Shown here piece by piece: positions 39,893 through 51,070 of a DNA stretch of 64,000 nucleotides. The notes under the pieces were generated by a model, which saw only the letters and a program-made list of their open reading frames with translations, was not told the origin of the DNA and searched no databases. The stretch lies in NCBI GenBank assembly GCA_009768925.2, contig VHIT02000033.1, positions 186,001 through 250,000 of the forward strand, written 5' to 3'. Each line of letters begins with the position of its first letter. Positions within the stretch are counted from its first letter, which is position 1. Origin of the DNA: Cryptosporidium bovis. Taxonomy: Eukaryota > Apicomplexa > Conoidasida > Eucoccidiorida > Cryptosporidiidae. Position numbers and translations under genes: made by a program.

Positions 39893-42800
39893 TTATATTG
39901 TTGAGGAAGCAAGTAATTTGAATGTACTATTTGGATTATTTAGTAGTTCCTCGGGAGAATTGAATTCAATAATTTTACCAGAATCAAGAACCATGATTTT
40001 GTCGTAGTTAATTACAGTTTTAATTCTATGAGCAATAGTGATTATTGTTGAGTCTTTAAATTCTTTTGAAATAGTTTCTTGAATTAAAGAATCAGTATAT
40101 ACGTCTATAAAAGACGTTGCTTCGTCTAAAAGTAGTATTTTTGATTTCTTCAAAACGGCCCTTGCCAAGCAAAACAATTGTTTAATTCCAACACTAAGTG
40201 TACCACCACCTGACACAAAAAAATGATCAAGTTTGTCAGGAAGAGCCATAACATAGTCGTAAATATGAACCCTTTTAAGCACATTATACAATTCATCGTC
40301 AGTAAATTGATTGTTTGGATCCAAATTAAAACGAATACTTCCAGTAAATATGATGGGATCTTGAGGTACAATAGAAATACGATTTCTAAGTTCGCGTACT
40401 GGAATTGAAGCGGTGTCAACACCGTCAATTAATATATTACCATTTGAAGGATTGTACAATCTTAACAACACAGTAAACAAACTACTCTTTCCTGCTCCTG
40501 TTCTTCCAACAATTCCAACTCTTTCCCCATGATTTATATTAAAACTAATATTTTTAAGAATGTAATTCATTAAATTTGGATCGAAACTTAAATAAACGTT
40601 TTTAAATTCAATTCTACCTTTTTCAGGCCAATTTGGATGAGTTAGTTTACCGTTATTGTCATCGAGGTTTCTCTCATTAAAGATAGAGACCTCAACTAAT
40701 TCGGAATCTGTATAGTTCCTTATTCTTTCAAAGCCAACCATGTCGGCTTCAAACTCCCCTAGGGTGAAAACAGTGTACCTTAACCAACCAGGCAAAGTAA
40801 CAGCAAAGGATAATATTGTTCCAAAAATACCAGCGTAGTTTTTGTTGCAACATGATAAAAGTACACCAAATGTACCGGAAAAAACCAGTGTAATAGAAGC
40901 AATAATTTCTAAACGAAGGTTTAACCAACTATACGCCGTATCAACATGGTATCTTACATTGCTTAGTAATAGGACAGAGTTGTCTAGCTTTTTTGTCAAC
41001 ATGTCCTCTGTGTTAAATGTATGTATTGTAGTTAGTCCCATAATTGTTTCAATAGTATGAGAGGTTATAGGAGCAGATAAAGCAGCAGATCTTCTCTCGG
41101 CCTGACGAAGTATTGGCGGATACTTTTTAACTATACAATAGAATGCATAGAATAATATTGGAAGACAAACAAAGAATTGTGGAGTTATAAATCCCGTAGA
41201 AATTAAAATAATGCCACAGGTAACTACGGCGATTGTCGCATTATTAAAATCAGTAGGTAGTAACTCGTCTACATTAACAAGATCTGATGTAAATCTGTTC
41301 AGTATACGTCCTATTGGAGTATTTTCAAAAAATCGCAGAGGAGCATTTTCAATGTGTTTTAAAAGTTTATCGTGGAATTTATTTGACACATTTAATCCGC
41401 CAAGTTTAAAGAATCCAGTCGTAGTTACAACAACTATTGGAAATATCACAGAAAGTGAAACAAATAATCCAAAGTAAAATCTCCATTCCAATTCGTAGAA
41501 GTGTTCGGTCCAATATCCAACATAAAAACTAATTAATATGTTTAAGAGCGTACTTATAAATCCAAATGAAAACGCTCCTATAAGGTAATATTTGTTATAT
41601 GAACGCATATATTTTACATAAGTTCCTAATGTAACGATACCCTCAACGTCATCTTCCTCTAAGCTAATATGCTTCATATTTTCGGTACTTTTGTTTGAAT
41701 TTTGATTATTAGTCTTAAAATATGGCTCGATATTGTTTTTGTCATTGTTACTGTAGTTACTTACAATGTCGTTATCAATGTTACTTCCACTTGTATCTGC
41801 ATCTCTTACATTTTTACTTAATTTGATATCCTCGAAAATTCGTCTAAATTCGGAAATTTTCGTAAGACCTTTTGGATCACCAGAGTATATTGGACACTTT
41901 TTTGAACCATCTAAAAGTAAGACATAATCCATATACGGAACAATATCCAAAAGATGAGTTGCTAGAATAACGCATTTGTTTTTCAGTAATCCAGTAATAC
42001 AATTTTTAAATATTTGAGAGGAAACATTGCTATCAACGGCACTAAGACAATCATCAAGTACATATATTTGAGAATTTTTGTATACAGCTCTGGCTAGACA
42101 AATTCTTTGTTTTTGACCACCAGATAAGTTGTTCTCTTTACCACCAACTACTGTCTGATCGCCATTTGGAAACAGTTTAAAGTCTTCGGTAAGAGAACAA
42201 GCGGATATAACTTGATCATACCACTTCTGATTGAATTCAGATCCGAATATAATATTTTCCCTAATTGTGCCTGTAAATATCCAAGCCAATTGAGGAACAT
42301 AAGCAGTACTGCCTTTAATACCAATAGAACCTTTTGTAGGAATTATTTCATTTATAACAGAAATCAATAATCCACTTTTTCCGCAACCAACTGGACCTAT
42401 TATTCCCATTAACTCACCCGATTTTAGTTTAAAGTTTAAATTATTTAGTAGTAAATGACCATCTTTCCATCTAAGTTCAACATTATTGTAACACACTAAA
42501 CCTGAGTGATCGTTTATCTCGTTTTTGCTAAAAGAACAGTACAAATTATTGTAAAAATCGTTTTTGTTTACGGTTTCTTTGTCTTCAAGCAACAAAAACT
42601 CTTTTATTCTTTCACAAGATAAAATTAGATCTCTAAATAGAGCATATGATTTTGGGAACGAAATTACAACCTCACTAACCGCATCATAAAAGACAAGAGC
42701 AAAGAATATGTTTGCTGGATCTATCTTCTTTCCCATGTACTTTAACATTAATATAGTTATTAGTGTTGAATGTAAAACAACAGCGTGACAAAAAGTAGAT

Positions 42801-44080
42801 AAAGACCAGTAAATCCCCTGGAACAACAAACTAGATATCTCATTTATTCTGTATTTGTTTATTTCTTTAACAAAACTCTCTTCCCACGAGTATGATTTAA
42901 TGATTTTAATACAACTCAAGTATTCAGAAGTAAGCAATATTCTTTTGTCTCTTATCTCTGAAAATGATTTTCTTTCATAAACTCTGTAATTCAAGGATGT
43001 TACACTCCATGCTATATGAAACCCCATTATTAACATTCCTGCTAAGCCTGGAACACCCAGAACAAAGTATAAGGAGAAAAGCGAAATAATGATTGAAACT
43101 ACTCCTGAATAAAATTCGTGGGAGTTATAGAGCCTGCTGAATCTAGAAACATCATTGCTTAGAAGATTAACTACACTACCAAACAATCCATTTGTATCGT
43201 TTGCTGCACTTTCTGATAATATAGATGCAACAGAAAGACGAGTCCTTTTAATGCTATTATCATTGTCACCACAATAATTGTTATTTGAATTGTCCCTGAA
43301 CATATTTGAATCCATTTTCAATACTTTTCTATATACTACTCCAGTCATTAGAGACCTTACATTTCTGCCAACCCTAGTTACCAATCTAGTCTCCTGTTGC
43401 CTAAAAACGGGAAAGAGTATATTCACCATTGTCATTATCATTACTATAAATATGCCATCTTTTGCTACTTTTCTGTTAAATCTCTGAGGTACCACTCCTA
43501 TTAACAAAGCCCAAGTAGGTATTTCTGTATTAGTTTCATTTTCAATATTAAAGTCAACAAAATAGTCATTCATAGACTGTATCTTGGTTAAAAGCAGCCT
43601 AATTAACAATATTTGCATGGTTATTAGCAAATTTGATACTATTACAAGAAAAAGCACAGAATAAAATTCTTTCTTAAAACAGTGATAAAGTGCCTTTACC
43701 AACGATGGGTTCCTCTTGTCAATGTATTTAACATTATTATACAAATCAAAAGAATTATCCTCGTTGCTTAAAATGGTAGTTATTTTTTTCCTATTCAATT
43801 CCATTTTCCATACCTCTTCAAAAAAAGGAACTAAAAATTCTGGTGAACTGCTGTTAATAGGCAATTCATAATATTCATCCAATTCAAGTACGTGGTCGCA
43901 CGCATCCTCTAGCTTTGGAGTAAACCATGAAAATGTCAATTTCGAAAGTATTCTTGCATTTACTTCAGGAGTTATTTTTCTAGGTTTTTTATCCATGTCA
44001 AATTCTGATTCTGCCTCTGCCACATTGTTGGCTAACGGTTTATAGCCTTGATTTACACGTGAACCGTTCTCATTTGGCAT
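39893..44080 (-). CDS. ABCC/MRP-type ABC transporter, copy 2
   Basis: 1395 aa from the ATG at 44080; the open frame extends seven codons upstream only by a GTG, so I use the ATG. Same layout as the neighbouring copy, with a matching N-terminal linker (ILSKLTFSWFTPKLEDACDH) and two TMD-NBD halves. NBD1 has Walker A GPVGCGKS (near residue 560), signature NLSGGQKQR and VLDDCLSAVDS. NBD2 has Walker A GRTGAGKSS (near 1190) and ILLLDEATSFID, but its signature reads LSVGIKQLF, with Ile where ABCC proteins normally have Gln. The linker between halves is Asn/Ser/Asp-rich. Presumably an ATP-driven exporter made by tandem duplication. GGCGCC and TACCGCC lie about 180 bp upstream. Confidence 0.95.
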   Translation of the reverse strand: MPNENGSRVNQGYKPLANNVAEAESEFDMDKKPRKITPEVNARILSKLTFSWFTPKLEDACDHVLELDEYYELPINSSSPEFLVPFFEEVWKMELNRKKITTILSNEDNSFDLYNNVKYIDKRNPSLVKALYHCFKKEFYSVLFLVIVSNLLITMQILLIRLLLTKIQSMNDYFVDFNIENETNTEIPTWALLIGVVPQRFNRKVAKDGIFIVMIMTMVNILFPVFRQQETRLVTRVGRNVRSLMTGVVYRKVLKMDSNMFRDNSNNNYCGDNDNSIKRTRLSVASILSESAANDTNGLFGSVVNLLSNDVSRFSRLYNSHEFYSGVVSIIISLFSLYFVLGVPGLAGMLIMGFHIAWSVTSLNYRVYERKSFSEIRDKRILLTSEYLSCIKIIKSYSWEESFVKEINKYRINEISSLLFQGIYWSLSTFCHAVVLHSTLITILMLKYMGKKIDPANIFFALVFYDAVSEVVISFPKSYALFRDLILSCERIKEFLLLEDKETVNKNDFYNNLYCSFSKNEINDHSGLVCYNNVELRWKDGHLLLNNLNFKLKSGELMGIIGPVGCGKSGLLISVINEIIPTKGSIGIKGSTAYVPQLAWIFTGTIRENIIFGSEFNQKWYDQVISACSLTEDFKLFPNGDQTVVGGKENNLSGGQKQRICLARAVYKNSQIYVLDDCLSAVDSNVSSQIFKNCITGLLKNKCVILATHLLDIVPYMDYVLLLDGSKKCPIYSGDPKGLTKISEFRRIFEDIKLSKNVRDADTSGSNIDNDIVSNYSNNDKNNIEPYFKTNNQNSNKSTENMKHISLEEDDVEGIVTLGTYVKYMRSYNKYYLIGAFSFGFISTLLNILISFYVGYWTEHFYELEWRFYFGLFVSLSVIFPIVVVTTTGFFKLGGLNVSNKFHDKLLKHIENAPLRFFENTPIGRILNRFTSDLVNVDELLPTDFNNATIAVVTCGIILISTGFITPQFFVCLPILFYAFYCIVKKYPPILRQAERRSAALSAPITSHTIETIMGLTTIHTFNTEDMLTKKLDNSVLLLSNVRYHVDTAYSWLNLRLEIIASITLVFSGTFGVLLSCCNKNYAGIFGTILSFAVTLPGWLRYTVFTLGEFEADMVGFERIRNYTDSELVEVSIFNERNLDDNNGKLTHPNWPEKGRIEFKNVYLSFDPNLMNYILKNISFNINHGERVGIVGRTGAGKSSLFTVLLRLYNPSNGNILIDGVDTASIPVRELRNRISIVPQDPIIFTGSIRFNLDPNNQFTDDELYNVLKRVHIYDYVMALPDKLDHFFVSGGGTLSVGIKQLFCLARAVLKKSKILLLDEATSFIDVYTDSLIQETISKEFKDSTIITIAHRIKTVINYDKIMVLDSGKIIEFNSPEELLNNPNSTFKLLASSTI

Positions 44081-45136
44081 TATATATACATATATGTCCA
44101 CTCAAGCTAATTTAATCCCATGAAAAAGAAAAATATCCTAGATTTAATCTCTCTCACCACTTAACCTTATCTGTATTTTAATTCAATTTTTTTGGTTTGT
44201 CCAAATCGTATTTTATATTTTCAACACTTTTTTTGGTCCAATATCATTGTACTCGGTACCGCCTATTTAGGCGCCATTTACAAAAATTGTAACTGCAAAT
44301 TAGATTGCCTATAGTTGGGTGTGTATAGAGGTTTAAGATAATAGTTATCCTTTAAAGGGCAATAAAATTGTAGGACATCCAACAGGACGACCAAATTACT
44401 GGTATTGCACAGATAAGTTTGCACTTTGAGAGAATGTTTTTATCGAATTTATTGTGAAGCAAACTAAATCTCAATATCTTTTCTATGTATAAACAAATAA
44501 TTAGGGATTGAGAATCGAAAAGAATACGGTTCATCGGGGGCAAATGAATATGAATTGTACAAATTAATCTTTTTACTTATCTTGTAATTCGTAAAAGCAC
44601 ATTTAAATTTCTTTTATACAACAAACCGTGACATTGTTTTTTCCCCTCTTTGGCATAAGTCTTGTTTTGACACTTACTATTTAGCCATACATCTTAAAAC
44701 ATCGCTGCCGCCAAAAAATCCCCGCCGTTTGTACCCCCACAGTGTAATATAGGCATGCAATTTAAAAGTGAATTCAGGATTATTATTAATAAAGATAGGA
44801 AAATACATGCATAAGTGGTAAACAAATAAAGATAAGATAAAGTAACGCATTGATGGGTTAAAGGGTAGTGTAACACACAAGAAATAGGAAGTGATAGAGC
44901 AGTTGTTGCATTTGAGTGTAAATATAATTCATTAATTTTGTTTTTCCGAAAAACGAGATACACTGGTTAAGAATTTAACAGTTTAAAGGTAATTTTATAA
45001 TGAAAGAAAGGGTTAATATGATTTATAATTTGTTAGTATATTTTTGACTAAAAGTATACTACATAGTAAATAGGTTTTTAAGTTGGTGTAGTTACACAAA
45101 TATTGGTATGTGAATGAGTTTTAAACGAGGTCAAAA
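44081..45136. promoter_or_regulatory. Divergent gap ABC copy 2 / 1944-aa gene
   Basis: About 1.06 kb between two gene starts. TACCGCC (44257-44263) and GGCGCC (44270-44275) lie 6 bp apart, about 180-195 bp upstream of the ABC gene. A C-rich patch with GCTGCCGCC and CCCCGCCG is at about 44703-44728. No supported ORF. Confidence 0.45.
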
Positions 45137-48100
45137 ATGAAATTAACTATAGCGAGAAACTCATACAAAAGTTTTATTGTGGTAGCAACGCTGACTTTGG
45201 TAGGATTTAATTTGATTAATAATGTGTTATCGGGAGGGGCAGAGAACACAAAATTCGTTGATAAAATAATAAGAAACTGCCCTAAGGAATTTACATATTC
45301 AGTATTAAGGGAACTGTTGGAAAATGGTTCTTTAACTGTTGCTAAAAAAATAGTGGATTCCCTTGAATTTAATGAGAAAGAAGTTTTATATGGCTTAAAA
45401 CAAATAGATACAGATACAGATGTAAATGAAATGAAAATACTTTTACCTGATATAAATAATATAGGAAAGGAGAAAATGACGGTATTGAATGATTTTTTAT
45501 CATATGGTTATTACTTTGACTGTAGGGACATTAAAAAAAGTTCAAATTTTCTGTTTTGGATAGTTAGACATTTGGAATTAGAGTTTGTATCAGCAGCAGA
45601 AGTGTTGAGCATAATTAAGAATGTACTGGTAGAAGGAAGTTCCAGGTTTGGAGTAAAGAGTTTTATTCCAATAGAAACAATAAAGAGTGTGAAAATGTCT
45701 GATATAATAGCTCAAAATAAGAATGATAAATACCCCTCTGTAGCACAAATAAATAGTGCAATAAAAAGATTTACTTCAACAAAAAGATTTATAGACCCAA
45801 ATGGGCCACTAGATCTCCCAGATATAATGAATATACCAAGAGCATCACTAGAAGACAAGAGGTTAAGAGGTAAGATATATTTGCTTCAAAAAAGTGGTTA
45901 TTTTCCAGATATTAAGGAAAAATCTCAAATGCACACAATTAGATATATTATTAGAACAACAAGATACTATTTAAATAGATACATATCACCAGAATTAATA
46001 TATAGTATGTGGAGTGTTGTTTACAATGCAATGACAGGATTAAAACTACCGGAATATCAAGTTGAGATGGATTTGTTTATATTAAAAAAAACCAATTCAG
46101 ATACTTGGCCACACGAAGCAGATGTATTAGATGCGATTTCATATTCACTGAACTATCATGGAATAAATACAAAACCGTTGAGTATTCACTCAGAGTGGTA
46201 TAACAAATTAAAGAAAGGAGGTTATATGTTAAGTTTTCCAAGAAATGTTAAGACAGCAAGGTGGTTTTGTCGTTTTTTTCAACACAATTTACACATATTT
46301 ATAAATCCTTATTTGCAGTTTAGTATATGGAAAAAGGCAGTACAAAATTTATTAGAATTAAATTTGGGTCAAATAAATATCTCAAATGACAAATGTTTTT
46401 TTAGGGAGGATCCTAAATTCCCCTGGCCTAGCTGTCATAAAATAAATAAAGATGATCCAAATTATTTGCCGTTTGAACACGATAGAGTTCTAGATAATTT
46501 AAGTTATGAGTTTTCAAGATTAATACATAATATAAATCCAAGTTATCCTTTTAGTGATATATGCGAGGTAACTAGAAAATTATTATTGTCTGGATCATAT
46601 AGAAGAGAGGTAAGGCAACCAACTAGCAGAGTTAAACATACAGTGAGAATGAGAAAACTAGAGAGAAAAATATACTTAAAACGTTTAGTTCATAATTACA
46701 ATTCAAATAAAATAAATGAACCTTATATAGGCCCAAGCAACGAAATGCTTTTCTTTTTTAGACATTATATTGAAAATGATATTAAAATATCTGATAAGGT
46801 TATAGACAGAGTTGTAAATGAGAAGTTCATGGACGAGGATTTGGAAGATTTAATTAAAACTAGGAATTTTATCTTAGATTGCACAAGAATATATAGTTCG
46901 CTTCCACTGAGGGAAGAATGGAATGACCAAGAGATAAAAGAAATACCTGCTAGAGGTAAAAAAGCAATAAGTATAGCGTGTGGTCAACTATTTTACGCAA
47001 AACCAAAGTGCAGATTTGATTTAATACCTCCTTATCATCCCTCTAGGGATTCAACTGACATGCTTTCAGGTGAATTTTCGCTGAGAATATTCTCTTATTT
47101 AAGAAGTATAGGAATACTTAATGTGCTTCCAGACCAATTTTGTGAGGATTCAATCAGAGTTTTGGCCAATATATTCGGAATAGAATCTAAAGTAATAGAG
47201 AGAATCAGGAAAGCGAATTTGAGAAGATTGAAATCGAGAGAAAAGGCAATGATAAATGGTTTATTAAAGTTTAAGACATTGAATAGAAATGAAATACATG
47301 TTTCAAATGTCAAAAAAATGAATGAAATGCTTGATAGGATCATAAAGTTAAAGTTGCAGGATAAATTAGGAATAAAAACAGGCGATTCTTTTGATTTTGA
47401 AGATGGTCAGGAGTCTAGGCGTCATTTTGGAATACGAGATGATTTTCAAAAGTGGGAAATAGATGAATTGCAGGATTTGGTAAATTTAAATAAAAAATTT
47501 AAATTTTATAATTCATTTAAGAAATTTCCAGTTCACAAATTTAAAAGAGTTTGTGAGAACCAATTAGATAACCTTGCACTTAGAATAGATGGCATATATT
47601 CCTATATGAATAAAAGGAAATTGGATAATAGTATTAAAGAAAAAGAAATAGTTATGAGTAAGAGAAACAAGGAAAAGAAAAGTCTAAAAAGTATAACAAA
47701 TGATAATATTTCAAAGGATATCACATACGAACTTTGCCTTAGTTTGGGAACTTGGCAAGAATCTATAAGAAAGAGGGTTAAGAATTATATTGAATTCTTA
47801 TGGTTAAAAATGAATAATAGAAACACTGATTTTAGATATTCAAATATGTTTTCATTAAAGTTGGGTTCAGAAGCAGAGTTCTTAACAGAAAAAGGTGTAA
47901 CTAGAGATATGAACATCGGAAAAGAAACAGAAATATCAAAATTATCATATGAGCCAACTGCAAGTGTATTTTATACAAACTTGAGTACGAGTTTAAGGGA
48001 GAGATTTCCACAATATGAATTTAAATTACCAAATACAGAACCGCTTGAACCTGAAGTTAAGCGTTTAAGAAAGCTGGGGTATGAATGTCAGTTTAGACCA

Positions 48101-50971
48101 AATAAAAATGATGGTATGCTGATGGCAGAAGAGTGTATAAAGTATCTTTATCGTTATGGTTTATATATTCTAAATGGGATAGTTTTGGATATTAATATAC
48201 TTTATGATGCTTATTTAAAGGCATTTCGTGATACTGGAATGGAATTAATTACTTTTATACCAGATTCACTTCCAATTGAACTGAAATATTCTTTAGTTAA
48301 AACAAGTCTAAATGATTATAATTTCCATAGATTTGAGTCATTATGCTCCTTAAATGAGATAGATTCAGATGCAATATGGAGCCAACTTTTTAAAACCGTC
48401 GAATCTATTTCGACAGATATGATTATAAATCTCCATTCATTTGGTTTAATATTGCCAGGAACAGACGATTCCTTATTGTTCCCTAAAAGAACACAAATTA
48501 GGCATATATGCGAATTCGTATTAAGTGTTTTAAATCCAAATAAATTCACTATTGAAAATGAGGATATTGGTGGTGATGGCAACAATGCAGGATTTTTCAA
48601 TGGTCAAATTAGAAAGCCCGAATATATCAAAGGCTACGTTTGGCATGAAGTAAACAAGGTATCTTCTGCTTCAGTACTTAATGTGTCTCAAATTGCAAAT
48701 AGGAGATTCTCAAGGGCATTAATGACTGTGTACTTTGTTCAATCTTGTATAAGCGAGTATATGTTAAAATTCAAAGGACTTCATTATATAATTGCCGCAA
48801 TATTATGTAGAAAAACGAAAGAATGGAGATCATGTGATGAACCTATGAATAATGACATGAAATACAACTATTTATCAGATGTTACATTAGAAAAAACCAT
48901 GGAGGAAAAGGTTGCAAAAAGATTAATTAAAGGAGTATTCGTTGACATTATTTCTTTTGAGTTGCTAGAAAGAGCTATTGTTCATTTATGGATAAACAGG
49001 AATATAAGCATTCCAGATGATGTGATGCCCATATCATATAAAAGGTTCTGTCAAATATCTGTCAGAATTTATGATTATCTTACCTCCCAAAGATTTGATA
49101 ACTTTAATGATGCTTGCATACATAGCCTTGAGGTCGATAATATGTTTAGAAAAGAACAAGATGGTGAGATTTATACAATCAAAAGGAGTCTTGCAACAAA
49201 AATTTGCTCAGAAACATACTGGGGGCAGGAATGCAGTAATAGTAGTGTTATTACTGAATCTGCATTGTTATTACATAAAGAGGTATCTAATATATTAAAG
49301 TCTTCAATGCATGTTTTGCCCTTGGCGCCTTTCTGTAACTTGTCATATGAAATGGCATTTAGTAGGGATCCAATTACTCTTTGTAGTGGCAATAAGGGTT
49401 TAAATGATAAGGTGAGAGCAAGAATAGGAACAGTGTTATATTCACGTCCCGAATATGAGATAGAAAAGGAAATAGAGGATATAAAGAAGAAAGAAAATAT
49501 AAGACTATATTATGGTGATGTTATGCCACCAGAAAAGGATCCAAGTGGTATTTTGGGAAGTGTGTTAAGAACACATTCATTGGTAAATTTGTATGTAGAG
49601 GGTTTAAAAGGGATTTGTGAGAAAGCGCCCGTTTCAATAAGGGATTGCTCACTAATAGAAGGATTTAAGGAAAGGCATTTTAGTATATTTGAGAATAAAG
49701 AAAGATCTTTAAAGTTAAATGAGGAGAGTTTGAGACTTTTTTATCCACAAATAAAGAAAAATAATAGAGATGTATTTTATAATGATATACCAGTTAGAGT
49801 TGCAACATTTGTTGATATTTGTGAATTGGGAGTATCAACTTTTGAGTTGAGTAATGAGTTGTTTAATACAGTTTGTGTTGCATCTTTTGGACGAAATAGC
49901 AAATCAAGAGGTGCGAAAACAGAAGTAGCAAAGTTTGGAGAAATGGTCGAGCATTATGGTCCAGAGAAAAAAAAGTATGGTGAATGGGCGTCGAATATAT
50001 TATACTGTAGTTCAACATCAAGATGGAAGAGTTGTTCAGAATGGTCAGAAAGAAATATTGCAAAGTTTGACAATGTAGAAACACTAAAGTTATCGAAGAA
50101 TTATATGAATACGACTCCTTTGTTAAAGGCAATGATTGATTTTATGACAATATTTATAACATCTAATATGTCAATATTTCTCTCAGGAGCAAATACACAG
50201 TTAATATCAGAAGATAAAGATGATTTGAGGTACATATCTTATATAAAGGAGAATTACGATTTTTTTTGCGAGGCGTCTGTGAGATTATATACATATAATG
50301 AATTAATAATATCTAATAAATTTGAGAAAGACGTTATAATATCACTAAGGGGAAACGACGTGTCCTATTCTGAGATAAGAGGAGAAAAGGCTAGTTTTGG
50401 TGTGCCGTATTTATTTTTTAACTTTGATTGCCCAAATACACTCTCGAAGCAAATATCAAACTTTATGGACAAAATTGGTGATGGTCACGACCCTCCCAAA
50501 CAACTTGGTAATGACGATTTAATATTAGAATTTAGTGTCAGGGTCTGCAGAAAACACTTTTCTTGGATGAATTGTTTATTCTCAGAAGAAATATTAAATG
50601 TTTACAGTCCAATTGAAATAAGCACATTTGAATATGTTGCTTCTGCCATGTATAATGAATATATTGTATCCGATTTAATTAAAAGAAAGTCTATTAAGAA
50701 TAGCAATATGAAAACAAGGCCTTTAATGGAAGAATTTAATGTTTTTTGTAGAATATCCACAAATATTATTCCTAGGCAACCAAATATAATGAGCAGACAT
50801 GAAATTGAATTTGAGATTATAAATACTTTGCCTAATAATATGAAAAAATTTGGGCAATTTATAACCAATGCTTTCATTGATTCTTATAAAAAGTATAATA
50901 GAGGAACGCAATTTCTAAGGAGCAGACAGACGCTTAAAGACAAAAAATCCGACGGTTTTTCATTTACATGA
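45137..50971 (+). CDS. Giant secreted alpha-helical repeat protein, function unknown
   Basis: 1944 aa in one exon. The N-terminus has a signal peptide (basic start, then SFIVVATLTLVGFNLINNVL). No C-terminal anchor is seen, so it should enter the secretory pathway. I recognise no family. The protein is rich in charged helices with scattered Cys. A diverged repeat is visible: an L..xGY/GI word followed by a helix with a Cys or aromatic pair, then 'Y/F..P..L...W'. Examples are QKSGYFPDIKEK, KKGGYMLSFPRN, SYGYYFDCRDIK, RKLGYECQFRPN and HSFGLILPGTDD, near residues 249, 357, 121, 978 and 1098. Following helices such as TARWFCRFFQHNLHIF and MAEECIKYLYRYGLYIL align with each other. Codon and base use match the neighbours. 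Confidence 0.83.
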   Translation: MKLTIARNSYKSFIVVATLTLVGFNLINNVLSGGAENTKFVDKIIRNCPKEFTYSVLRELLENGSLTVAKKIVDSLEFNEKEVLYGLKQIDTDTDVNEMKILLPDINNIGKEKMTVLNDFLSYGYYFDCRDIKKSSNFLFWIVRHLELEFVSAAEVLSIIKNVLVEGSSRFGVKSFIPIETIKSVKMSDIIAQNKNDKYPSVAQINSAIKRFTSTKRFIDPNGPLDLPDIMNIPRASLEDKRLRGKIYLLQKSGYFPDIKEKSQMHTIRYIIRTTRYYLNRYISPELIYSMWSVVYNAMTGLKLPEYQVEMDLFILKKTNSDTWPHEADVLDAISYSLNYHGINTKPLSIHSEWYNKLKKGGYMLSFPRNVKTARWFCRFFQHNLHIFINPYLQFSIWKKAVQNLLELNLGQINISNDKCFFREDPKFPWPSCHKINKDDPNYLPFEHDRVLDNLSYEFSRLIHNINPSYPFSDICEVTRKLLLSGSYRREVRQPTSRVKHTVRMRKLERKIYLKRLVHNYNSNKINEPYIGPSNEMLFFFRHYIENDIKISDKVIDRVVNEKFMDEDLEDLIKTRNFILDCTRIYSSLPLREEWNDQEIKEIPARGKKAISIACGQLFYAKPKCRFDLIPPYHPSRDSTDMLSGEFSLRIFSYLRSIGILNVLPDQFCEDSIRVLANIFGIESKVIERIRKANLRRLKSREKAMINGLLKFKTLNRNEIHVSNVKKMNEMLDRIIKLKLQDKLGIKTGDSFDFEDGQESRRHFGIRDDFQKWEIDELQDLVNLNKKFKFYNSFKKFPVHKFKRVCENQLDNLALRIDGIYSYMNKRKLDNSIKEKEIVMSKRNKEKKSLKSITNDNISKDITYELCLSLGTWQESIRKRVKNYIEFLWLKMNNRNTDFRYSNMFSLKLGSEAEFLTEKGVTRDMNIGKETEISKLSYEPTASVFYTNLSTSLRERFPQYEFKLPNTEPLEPEVKRLRKLGYECQFRPNKNDGMLMAEECIKYLYRYGLYILNGIVLDINILYDAYLKAFRDTGMELITFIPDSLPIELKYSLVKTSLNDYNFHRFESLCSLNEIDSDAIWSQLFKTVESISTDMIINLHSFGLILPGTDDSLLFPKRTQIRHICEFVLSVLNPNKFTIENEDIGGDGNNAGFFNGQIRKPEYIKGYVWHEVNKVSSASVLNVSQIANRRFSRALMTVYFVQSCISEYMLKFKGLHYIIAAILCRKTKEWRSCDEPMNNDMKYNYLSDVTLEKTMEEKVAKRLIKGVFVDIISFELLERAIVHLWINRNISIPDDVMPISYKRFCQISVRIYDYLTSQRFDNFNDACIHSLEVDNMFRKEQDGEIYTIKRSLATKICSETYWGQECSNSSVITESALLLHKEVSNILKSSMHVLPLAPFCNLSYEMAFSRDPITLCSGNKGLNDKVRARIGTVLYSRPEYEIEKEIEDIKKKENIRLYYGDVMPPEKDPSGILGSVLRTHSLVNLYVEGLKGICEKAPVSIRDCSLIEGFKERHFSIFENKERSLKLNEESLRLFYPQIKKNNRDVFYNDIPVRVATFVDICELGVSTFELSNELFNTVCVASFGRNSKSRGAKTEVAKFGEMVEHYGPEKKKYGEWASNILYCSSTSRWKSCSEWSERNIAKFDNVETLKLSKNYMNTTPLLKAMIDFMTIFITSNMSIFLSGANTQLISEDKDDLRYISYIKENYDFFCEASVRLYTYNELIISNKFEKDVIISLRGNDVSYSEIRGEKASFGVPYLFFNFDCPNTLSKQISNFMDKIGDGHDPPKQLGNDDLILEFSVRVCRKHFSWMNCLFSEEILNVYSPIEISTFEYVASAMYNEYIVSDLIKRKSIKNSNMKTRPLMEEFNVFCRISTNIIPRQPNIMSRHEIEFEIINTLPNNMKKFGQFITNAFIDSYKKYNRGTQFLRSRQTLKDKKSDGFSFT

Positions 50972-51070
50972 TAATATCATTTAAGACTTTAATATGTTTT
51001 TGTTTTTTTTCAATTGTTGTTTTCATAATTTAAGTAATTTAGCTTTGTATCTAATTAACTACGAAGGTAA

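Noticed and set aside
44081-44101. Seven-codon extension of ABC copy 2 from a GTG
   Set aside because: Eukaryotic genes start at ATG; the ATG at 44080 gives the complete transporter.
49323-49328. GGCGCC inside the 1944-aa coding region
   Set aside because: It lies within an ordinary codon context and far from any start, so it is not counted as a promoter motif, although the 15-mer around it equals that at 4151.
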